DNA of 64,000 bases, taken from positions 744,001 through 808,000 of the forward strand of contig JADDTR010000001.1 of the NCBI GenBank assembly GCA_015345905.1. The letters run 5' to 3'. The notes beneath the pieces were generated by a model, which saw nothing but the letters and a program-made list of their open reading frames with translations, did no database searches and was not told where the DNA came from. The position numbers and the translations under genes are program-made. Shown here one piece after another: positions 56,986 to 64,000 of the stretch. The first letter of the stretch is position 1, and the number at the start of each line of letters is the position of its first letter. The stretch is from Aotearoamyces nothofagi (lineage: Eukaryota; Ascomycota; Leotiomycetes; Leotiales; Tympanidaceae).

Positions 56986-58389
56986 TCAGCCCCACATGCC
57001 GTCGCTCCCAGCACCCGACATCATCTTGCAAACAAGGCAATTGTCAACACAGAGACCCATATGTACCTTTACGTTGCTCCCATTCCCACGATTGGGCCTC
57101 GCGGTCTCGGGTTCAGCTCCGACTGATCCGCTGCCCTCAGCAGCCGGATTCGAATAAGGGTGATGCGGCACCTCGTAGCAATTCTCACACCAGAATTTTT
57201 GGCAGTTCTCGCAATACCGATGTCGTAGACAGTCTTGACACCTAGCTAGGAGCCGCGGTGGAAATCTGTCATTCAAAGTTGATGGTCGCATAGCTAATTT
57301 GATAGAGGAAGAATGGAGGGGGGCCGGAGACAGGAGTGGAAAGATTTCCATTGGTGCTGTTCCGTATGTTGACCATCCTTCCGGGGCACCGTGACATATA
57401 TCACACCCTCTAAGAGCATAGTTTGCTACTGCCGGCTGGAGATAGGCGTCCGTTTTTTCATACCAAGGTTGTTGCCGCTCACAGTCTATTTCAGTACCTC
57501 CAAGAACATTATGGCGGGGACCACTACACAACACCGCATCAAAGTTGATCAATCCTTGACAGACGAGCATTGTCTGTGCCCAACCATTTATTAAGGATTT
57601 GGGAATCATCTTGCCCGATGTTCCGTACCACTTGTCGCCATGAAAGGTAAGTGCTTTGGATAGTGCATCTTCCGATTTCTGATTCCACTGCGCTCCAATA
57701 TGTGTACCCTGAGACGCGATAACACCACCCCATGAAGGATGAGTATTTAGTGGTGTAGCACCTGGCGGATAGTAGTTCACTCGGGCCCGATGCTTGGATG
57801 GAGCAGGAGGCTCTTTTGATCCGAATATGTATAAGCCGCGGAGTCTTGGAGTATCAGCCGGCCTTGAAGGTCTGACGGCATACTCCAGAACCTGCATCAA
57901 CTTCCTCTCATTCAGATTCCGTACTTCCCGGATGGAAAGTAGACGGACATTGAAATTGCTATCCAGTATAATGTCGCCGATGAGCTCAGAAGTGACTGAT
58001 AGACCGTCGAGGATCAAAGTGGACACGTCTTGTAAGATATGCCGCCGCAACAAATTCCCAAAGACTCCCCTTAAGGGCCCGGAATAAAACTCGTCCTCTG
58101 TGACATTCTCATCCATCTGGACGTTACGCCAAACTTCGCCGCCATGGTCGATGGCAGCAATGTCAAATTGAACGGCGTTGACCTGACTAAGATCAAGGTG
58201 GCGAAACACTTGAGGAGTGTGATGGATGAGGTTCTGGAACGGTTTCGATACCGCCCCAAGAGAAAGCAAAGAATTTATTGGCAAATACGGTACCGTTTGA
58301 TAGAGGATTAGGGGGTTGGACAGGAGCCCGAGAAGTGTGGTTGAGGATCCATCGTCAGAAGTTATATCAAACACCTCTGTAGTCCCCAT
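56986..58389 (-). CDS. F-box protein (fungal type)
   Basis: Likely substrate adaptor of an SCF ubiquitin ligase. The uninterrupted frame gives 467 residues from the ATG at 58389. The F-box is about residues 27-70 (LILYQTVPYLPINSLLSLG, then VSKPFQNLIHHTPQVFRHLD). Then come leucine-rich segments (DVSTLILDGLSVTSELIGD, NVRLLSIREVRNL), the conserved YYPPGATPLNTHPSWGGVI, and a cysteine-rich zinc-binding-like part near residues 350-425 (CDICHGAPEGW, CQDCLRHRYCENCQKFWCENC). The frame closes GLCVDNCLVCKMMSGAG-SDGMWG. Three further cysteine-rich exons downstream (56603-56893) may replace the last 20-30 residues by alternative splicing. It is divergent from the UFD1-like gene, 379 bp apart. Confidence 0.87.
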   Translation of the reverse strand: MGTTEVFDITSDDGSSTTLLGLLSNPLILYQTVPYLPINSLLSLGAVSKPFQNLIHHTPQVFRHLDLSQVNAVQFDIAAIDHGGEVWRNVQMDENVTEDEFYSGPLRGVFGNLLRRHILQDVSTLILDGLSVTSELIGDIILDSNFNVRLLSIREVRNLNERKLMQVLEYAVRPSRPADTPRLRGLYIFGSKEPPAPSKHRARVNYYPPGATPLNTHPSWGGVIASQGTHIGAQWNQKSEDALSKALTFHGDKWYGTSGKMIPKSLINGWAQTMLVCQGLINFDAVLCSGPRHNVLGGTEIDCERQQPWYEKTDAYLQPAVANYALRGCDICHGAPEGWSTYGTAPMEIFPLLSPAPLHSSSIKLAMRPSTLNDRFPPRLLARCQDCLRHRYCENCQKFWCENCYEVPHHPYSNPAAEGSGSVGAEPETARPNRGNGSNVKVHMGLCVDNCLVCKMMSGAGSDGMWG

Positions 58390-58768
58390 GGCCTTGTTTA
58401 CCTCTTACATCGATGGCTTCTTGTCCAGAAATGACATGAGCGCTCCTCATTCTCTGGGAGATGACATGGATGTTGTGTACAGAAAGAAAAAAATCATTTT
58501 CTCAGCCACGGCACATGACCACATCACTTCATAGGATGACTGCTGCCATCAGACGGAAAATTCCGCGATAAGATTTCACGCTAAGCTTATCGCGTGGCGG
58601 GCGCGGTAAATGTTCCAGCTTCTTCCAAGTAAATCAAATCAGGTAGCTGACATATACATCATCTCTGCATCTGCATATAAATTTGTTAACTAGATCTTTT
58701 CTTTCTCAACAATGTTTCCTAGCATCCTGAGTCATACTTTTCTTTGGGCGCCATTTGCCGCTTGATTT
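58390..58768. promoter_or_regulatory. divergent promoter with GATA-containing inverted repeat
   Basis: 379 bp between two divergent starts. A perfect 9 bp inverted repeat CGCGATAAG lies at 58564-58572 and 58586-58594 with a 13 bp spacer, placing two GATAAG cores in opposite orientation, a good candidate for a GATA-factor or other dimeric site serving both genes. Confidence 0.5.
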
Positions 58769-61129
58769 ATGACCCCACAACTTCACAATATGGCCACCGA
58801 TCCGATATCATTGAGCTGGTCGTCTCCATACACAGTGGCACCAGTGTCAAGAAATACTACAAGTCTCCCCGGCGATAAGATCACCCTACCACCTTCAGCT
58901 CTCGAGCAGCTCCTCGCTGCGTCCACTGTTACAGTACCTGGAACCAATCCAACCCCTGCACCCTTCGACCCGTTCAACCCCTACTCTCTTGCTGCTGCGC
59001 GACAAGAAGCCTCGCAATGGCGAGATACGCAACAGCAATTGCCCCACCCTCTCACATTTCGCCTGGTCAACCCGAAAACTGGCAATGTAGTCTATGCGGG
59101 TATTCAAGAGTTCTCGGCAGAAGAGGGGCAAATTGGGCTAAGCCCGTTCCTCCTTGCGGCCCTAGGTATCAACAAGGAGGACATACGAGAGCCGGATGTG
59201 TCGAGTGAAGCCACCGGTGCAGGAAATGACCCAGTAGATCTGACCGGCAATGATGTTATTGCAGAACCGGAACGAGTTATCGTTCATGCGAGGCAGTTGC
59301 CAAAGGGTACATATGTTCGGCTTCGACCGTTAGAAGCGGGTTATAATCCGGAGGATTGGAAGTCTTTGCTGGAACGGCATCTCCGGGAGAATTATACAAC
59401 TCTTACAAAAGGAGAAATGTTGACAGTACCTGGAGATCGTAGTACAAAAGAGAATGAATTTCGATTTCTTATAGACAAGTTCGTACCGGAAGGTGATAGT
59501 ATCTGCGTGGTAGATACAGACTTAGAAGTCGATATCGAGGCTTTGAATGAAGAGCAAGCCCGAGAAACAGTTAAGCAGATAATGGCTAAAGCCCACAAGG
59601 CTCCCGGCACTGCAAAAGGCAGTTCAGTTGGTGGTACATTAGATATCTGGAATGCTGTGGAAGGTCAGGTTTTGGGAGGCGAATATGTCGATTTCCAATT
59701 ACCATCTTGGGATCGATCTCAAGCCCTAGATATAGAGGTGGATTTTGACGAAAATGACGACCTTGACCTCTTCGTGAGTCCACTATCTGCATACCAGCGA
59801 GCGAAGCCAAGAGACGACGAACACGTCTTCGGTGACTTTGGTTCCGAGAGGCCTTTGAAAAGAATTCATTTACAACCTTCAAACATCGAGTTAGAAGGAG
59901 CAGAGTTATTGTACATTTCTGTCCAGGGATACAAACCTCAACAAAACTCCGAGGCACCCATTGACACTAAACCACGTCATTTTTCTTTGCGTGCGAAGAC
60001 TGTTGACAAATCGGCAAGCAATATCGAAATTGTTGACCTCACAGATTCAGATATTCATGGCAGTGATGAAGAGCAGTGTAAAAACTGCCACCAATGGGTC
60101 CCCAAACGCACTATGATGCTACACGAGAATTTCTGTCTTCGGAACAATATTCTTTGTCCGCATTGCCAAAATGTCTTCAAAAAGAACTCGGAAGAGTGGA
60201 AATCCCACTGGCACTGTCCGCATGACTCCACTTATGGCAACTATCCATCTAGCCAACTTAAACATAATCACATCTTTCACACCTCATTTCCATGCGCCGC
60301 TTGTCCCTATCAAGCACCGTCTTTGGTTGATTTGGCACGTCATCATACCACCGTCTGCCCTGGGAAACTCATTCTTTGTCAGTTCTGTCATCTAATAGTT
60401 CCTCAAGAAGGCGACCCATTTTCTCCTTCAGCCGACCAACTACTTTCCGGCCTCACAGCTCACGAGCTTGCCGATGGTTCGCGGACTACGAATTGCCACC
60501 TCTGTCAAGCAATCGTAAGGCTACGTGACATGACTACACATCTCAAGCACCATGATCTGAGCAGACAATCTAAGCCTTTACCTCGTATCTGTCGGAACGT
60601 CAACTGTGGCAGAACGCTTGATGGTGTCGGCAAGAATGGCGATATTGGAGCAAAGTCCCGAATAGGTCAAGGCCCGGGAAACGAATTTGGACTGTGTAGC
60701 ATCTGCTTTGGGCCTCTTTACGTTAGTATGCATGATCCAGAGGGACGAGCAATGAAGCGGCGGATCGAGAGGAGGTATATAGGGCAGCTAATAAAGGGTT
60801 GTGGGAATGTCTGGTGTTCGAATGAATACTGCAAGCTCGGTAGAGCACATATAGGAATCGGAAAGAAGGATGAAGTGATCACAACCAAGGAAGCACTCCC
60901 GATGGTCAAGCCGCTTATAGATACCCTTCTTCACCCAAGCGAGCCAATGTATTTCTGCGTCGACGAAGGCAGTCAGAAAAGACGTAAGTTAGCAGAGATG
61001 CTAGCTGCAGAGGGTGTATACGAGTTGGAATGGTGTGTTGCTGCTTGTGAAGCTGAGTCAGGGAATCTGGATGGCGCACGAGGGTGGTTGCGAGATTGGG
61101 CTCCCAAGAGAGGGGAAGGCCCACGTTAA
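58769..61129 (+). CDS. UFD1-domain protein with C-terminal zinc fingers
   Basis: A single exon of 786 residues; the second ATG (MATDPISLSW, 58790) could be the real start. The N-terminal part has the double-psi barrel layout of UFD1, the Cdc48 cofactor of the ubiquitin-proteasome pathway: DKITLPPSALEQLL, PLTFRLVNPKTGNVVYAG, EFSAEEGQIGLSPFLLAALG, then the second subdomain LPKGTYVRLRPLEAGY and LTKGEMLTVPG. The middle has an acidic patch (DIEVDFDENDDLDLF) and SIM-like IEIVDLTDSDIHGSDEE (about 425). The C-terminal 350 residues carry several Cys/His clusters: CKNCHQWVPKRTMMLHENFC, CPHCQNVFKK, CAACPYQAPSLVDLARHH, CQFCHLIVP, CHLCQAIV and CSICFGPLY. Canonical UFD1 is about 360 residues and lacks these, so this is the fungal long-form paralogue rather than UFD1 itself. 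Confidence 0.88.
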   Translation: MTPQLHNMATDPISLSWSSPYTVAPVSRNTTSLPGDKITLPPSALEQLLAASTVTVPGTNPTPAPFDPFNPYSLAAARQEASQWRDTQQQLPHPLTFRLVNPKTGNVVYAGIQEFSAEEGQIGLSPFLLAALGINKEDIREPDVSSEATGAGNDPVDLTGNDVIAEPERVIVHARQLPKGTYVRLRPLEAGYNPEDWKSLLERHLRENYTTLTKGEMLTVPGDRSTKENEFRFLIDKFVPEGDSICVVDTDLEVDIEALNEEQARETVKQIMAKAHKAPGTAKGSSVGGTLDIWNAVEGQVLGGEYVDFQLPSWDRSQALDIEVDFDENDDLDLFVSPLSAYQRAKPRDDEHVFGDFGSERPLKRIHLQPSNIELEGAELLYISVQGYKPQQNSEAPIDTKPRHFSLRAKTVDKSASNIEIVDLTDSDIHGSDEEQCKNCHQWVPKRTMMLHENFCLRNNILCPHCQNVFKKNSEEWKSHWHCPHDSTYGNYPSSQLKHNHIFHTSFPCAACPYQAPSLVDLARHHTTVCPGKLILCQFCHLIVPQEGDPFSPSADQLLSGLTAHELADGSRTTNCHLCQAIVRLRDMTTHLKHHDLSRQSKPLPRICRNVNCGRTLDGVGKNGDIGAKSRIGQGPGNEFGLCSICFGPLYVSMHDPEGRAMKRRIERRYIGQLIKGCGNVWCSNEYCKLGRAHIGIGKKDEVITTKEALPMVKPLIDTLLHPSEPMYFCVDEGSQKRRKLAEMLAAEGVYELEWCVAACEAESGNLDGARGWLRDWAPKRGEGPR

Positions 61130-62086
61130 TGACATAGATGATAATTCATGGTTTGCTGCGATTTACTGTAGCGTCAGAAGCATTAGATGGAAGAATGTTA
61201 TGTATTGCAATGGATGGGAAGCATCCTCGTTCTCCAGCCATACTTTAACCTGATAGGTTCTGGCCTCTTGGTATCGGAAATGAGCTGGGAGAAAGACTTG
61301 GCTATTAGATTATGGCTATAAATCTAGGGTATTATTGACCATCATGCAATAATATCACATTTTGGCAGACCATTGATTATTATTATTGGGTGAAAATAAA
61401 GATGCCCTTTAGCAAAAAGAGCTTAATCGTCAGTACTTGACAGTTTACGCAAAAATCGACTTTTATTTGCCCGGGTGATGTATTAATAGTTTAATTTGTA
61501 CGAGATATTACTGTATATATGCGTGGATATTTTATGCCGATTTCTTACCTCGTACAGAGTCCACATTAAGCGGGCAATACATGCAATACGGATGATTCAC
61601 TTGTGGCTGGCAAGCGATGGGTGCACGAAGTCCGGGGACTCACCTTGACGACAATAAACCTGGTATCTTACTTACCACACGCCGATACTTACCGGAAATA
61701 TCAACTTGGTGCTTACTGTGCTATCCCGCCCCCATCCGCGAATGACTTTAAGATATCATGTTCTCTTTCTTACCTCAATTGCGCTGTTGTGTTGGATCTG
61801 TTGATTGTGCTCTATAAGGTAGTCAAGCTCGGGTCGTGCGCCTACATTATACATGGTACAGTACATGTATATATGAACTACGAAGACGCCCTCCCTCTCT
61901 TGATGACCTGTCTTTTGACTTTAACAGCACGCCCTTGGCATCTCCCAACAATTCCCGACGTCATTTCTAAACTTAATAAGACTCGGGCCGGTTATAAACA
62001 AATAAAGACGTCCAGTCAGTTCTAGATGTCAACTTCCGTGCACATATACATTAATTGGTGTTGTAATTTGCAAGACCTGTGGAAAT
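61130..62086. other. AT-rich spacer before the monooxygenase gene
   Basis: 957 bases. An open frame of 140 codons (61603-62025) exists but lacks an ATG in good context and any recognisable motif. ATGGTACAGTACATG at 61852-61866 is another GTAC-type word. I consider it non-coding. Confidence 0.45.
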
Positions 62087-63438
62087 ATGGGTGATGCCTC
62101 ATGCGATATTGCCATTATTGGAGCTGGGCTGGCAGTGAGTCTTACGAAATTCAGTCCTATCACATGGCGTTAATAGTATGATAGGGTCTAGTGCTTTCCT
62201 TGAGTCTAAAAAAGCACGGTATTCAGTCTGTGATATATGAGAAGCAGCCCGAAGACTATCAGCAAGGAGGTCACATTGCCTTCAGTCCGAACTCTCTACG
62301 GGTCCTGGATCAACATGGCATTTATGAGAAACTTGGTCTACGTGGCTACACCTATGAGACTATAGCATTGATGAACAGTGGTGGAAATGTATTGGGAGCC
62401 TACATTGGCGGCAACAAAAGACTGTTCAACTTCCCAGCTATCCGTTTACCCCGGAAGATAGTGAAAGAAGAGATCCTGAAGGAGATTCAAACTCAAGGGA
62501 TCGTAATCCACTACGACAAAAGTTTACAGTCTTTGTGTGAGAAGGACAAACGCGTCGACCTGAGTTTCGCTGATGGCACGACCGTTCAAGCCAATCTTGT
62601 CATCGGAGCTGATGGACTACGTTCCACTGTCAGAGAGCTTGCTGTCAACCCCTGCAACCCGTATTATAATGGCTTCACGGTTATCTATGGCTCTGTCCCA
62701 AAACAGCACCTAAGCAGTGAAGACCAAAAGTTTCCAGTTCCAAACACCATTTTCGGCGTGGAAGGAAGCTTCACGGTCATTCCAATCGACCCTCAAGGCG
62801 AAGAACTTGCTTACTTTGCCGGTGTCGAGCTTCCTGATCGCTCAAGAGAGGGGTGGACAAACTTCCACCTCGATAAGGCTGGGCTGTATAATATTCTCCA
62901 ACAGAAATTCTGTCAAGGGAACTGGCCACATGCTGTTGAGGTCATGTGCACGGATGTGGCTTTAGAAAATATCACGACCTGGCCGTAAGTACGCCCAACC
63001 CATGTCACGAGTCTCAAACACTAATTATCATGCAGTATATTCGTCCTTCCCGAGCTACCTCACTGGTTATCGCCATCAGGCCAAGTAATTCTCATTGGAG
63101 ATGCAGCTCATGGAATGTCACCTGCAGCTGGCCAAGGCGGAGGGTTGTCTTTCGAAGACGCAGAGACACTGGCATACGTGCTTTCCAAACACGGGATTGA
63201 CCCCTCTAGCCGACATGAAGCTCTCCAAAAATGGGAAACCCAGCGGATCGAATGGGTGCGCAAAGTTGTTGATTTCACAACCGACGTGGAGCGCAAAAGA
63301 AGGCCTAGGTCAAATTGGCTGCTGCAAAAGATCAAGGAGTGGGCCATCTGGGCAGTAATAAAGTACTATGGCGAAGAAGGGATGGGAGGATGGATATATC
63401 GATATAACGCCGGGAATGCAATTGCGGCAGTTTGCTGA
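62087..63438 (+). CDS. FAD-dependent aromatic-type monooxygenase (group A flavoprotein)
   Basis: Three exons, 62087-62134, 62185-62984 and 63036-63438, give 416 residues. The dinucleotide-binding GxGxxG is split by intron 1: CDIAIIGAGLA joined to GLVLSLSLKKHG, which is why the first exon of only 16 residues is secure. NLVIGADGLRSTVR is the second conserved motif (DG) and LIGDAAHGMSPAAGQGGG the FAD ribityl-binding GD motif. These define the PHBH-like family including salicylate hydroxylases and tailoring enzymes of secondary metabolism. It inserts one atom of O2 using NAD(P)H; the substrate is unknown. The family average is 400-450 residues, so it looks complete. No other biosynthetic enzyme adjoins it inside the window. 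Confidence 0.92.
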
Positions 63439-63729
63439 TATAATTCGCTCAAAAGACTTTGGTAAATTATGTGTGTAGCATATACTAATAGGAATTTTGA
63501 TGCCGTCTGGGGAAAGCCCAGGATCTTCCTTATGAGACGTATTGTAATGCACGCTGGATTCAAGCATGATTTGCCCTGCCAGATGTGACAGAGTCTCCAT
63601 CGACCACAACACGATAACTGGATATCAACCGACAAAAATATAACCCAGTCGTAATATGCCGATAGACTAACCTGATATATAACTCCTCCGTGGCCATTGG
63701 ATCCGCAAACTCCATCAAATTCCTTCCCT

Positions 63730-64000
63730 TTATGCCTTTTTAGGCATTGAATAGCCTCTCGTCATGAAGTCGCCACCTTTCTGTCGCGATCCATTTGACC
63801 CAGTATTTGAGAAGAGACTCTTGAGATTATCGTTCAGACCCAGTTTCTGGCGCTTGTTCCTTTCTTCTTGCTCATCAAGTACACGGGCAGTTAGTGACGC
63901 TGTCGCAGCATTTTTGATCCCGTTCAGCGGGATGGTAGTACCATTCCTAGACTGAAGGGCCAAGGTCTCGCCATCTGCTTCCGCCAATCTCCCCTTCTCC
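63730..64000 (-). CDS. 3' end of an unrecognised gene, cut by the window edge
   Basis: The frame is open from the stop at 63730 to the window edge with no ATG that must be a start. About 90 residues are visible: RNGTTIPLNGIKNAAT, LDEQEERNKRQKLGLNDN, LKSLFSNTGS and the ending DFMTRGYSMPKKA. The C-terminal DFMTRGYS-I/M-P phrase and the basic KRQK patch look conserved, suggesting a nuclear protein. I do not recognise the family. Upstream exons lie outside the window. Confidence 0.65.
   Translation of the reverse strand, partial: EKGRLAEADGETLALQSRNGTTIPLNGIKNAATASLTARVLDEQEERNKRQKLGLNDNLKSLFSNTGSNGSRQKGGDFMTRGYSMPKKA

Noticed and set aside
61603-62025. 140-codon ORF upstream of the FAD monooxygenase
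   Set aside because: No good start, ends before the monooxygenase start, and no family resemblance.
53000-64000. Secondary-metabolite cluster around the FAD monooxygenase
   Set aside because: No polyketide synthase, peptide synthetase, terpene cyclase or cluster regulator adjoins it; neighbours are housekeeping-type.

Overview
The window is chromosomal DNA of a filamentous ascomycete (Pezizomycotina). Genes are short-spaced, carry many 41-170 bp introns with GT(A/G)AGT-like donors and CTAAC/CTGAC branch points, and include fungal families such as PacC, a cupin of the spherulin type, an RGGxGN (DUF3602) protein and an F-box protein of the fungal type. The PacC N-terminus and the Pam18 sequence look most like Leotiomycetes/Eurotiomycetes, but that is memory-based inference. 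No tRNA, rRNA, CRISPR or prokaryotic feature was seen.

Layout, left to right: a ferric-reductase-type flavocytochrome (627-2550, -); a repeat-rich GC-rich gap; a large unrecognised nuclear-looking protein (5260-7902, -); CLU1/TIF31 (8430-12617, +); the mitochondrial import J-protein PAM18 (13133-13579, -); RLP24 (13884-14927, +); an RGGxGN protein (15239-15802, -). Then comes a 6.8 kb gene-poor block (15.8-22.6 kb) full of short tandem repeats and containing a 743 bp inverted-repeat element with TA target duplication (18275-19017). After it: a C2H2 regulator (22616-24196, +), a possible 59-residue gene (24255-24479, -), a conserved membrane protein (24973-26083, +), a DEDDh exonuclease-like protein (26380-29023, -), an ING/PHD chromatin reader (29992-32436, +), a SnoaL/NTF2-like protein (32992-33704, +), an EEP-fold hydrolase (33857-35240, -), NSA2 (37880-39049, -), the pH regulator PacC (40667-42617, +), a secreted cupin (43455-44194, -), ARP6 (46638-48028, -) divergent from a GCIP-like protein (48260-49499, +), a membrane-anchored methyltransferase-like protein (50324-51522, -), an MFSD5-type MFS transporter (54255-55838, +), an F-box protein with possible extra cysteine-rich 3' exons (56603-58389, -) divergent from a UFD1/zinc-finger protein (58769-61129, +), an FAD monooxygenase (62087-63438, +) and the 3' end of an unrecognised gene (63730-64000, -).

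The genes do not form one pathway. Ribosome assembly (RLP24, NSA2), translation/mitochondria (CLU1, PAM18) and chromatin (ING/PHD, ARP6) are represented by ordinary housekeeping genes, interleaved with environmental-response genes (PacC, ferric reductase, cupin). No biosynthetic cluster is evident. The most notable points are the inverted-repeat element, two GC-AG introns (NSA2 and the F-box gene), alternative 3' ends of the F-box gene, an intron without stops inside the PHD finger, tandem in-frame acceptors plus clustered PacC sites at pacC, poly-C runs of 14-15 in introns, and a GTACTGTAC-like word scattered through intergenic DNA. All exon boundaries were placed by eye and checked only for reading-frame consistency.
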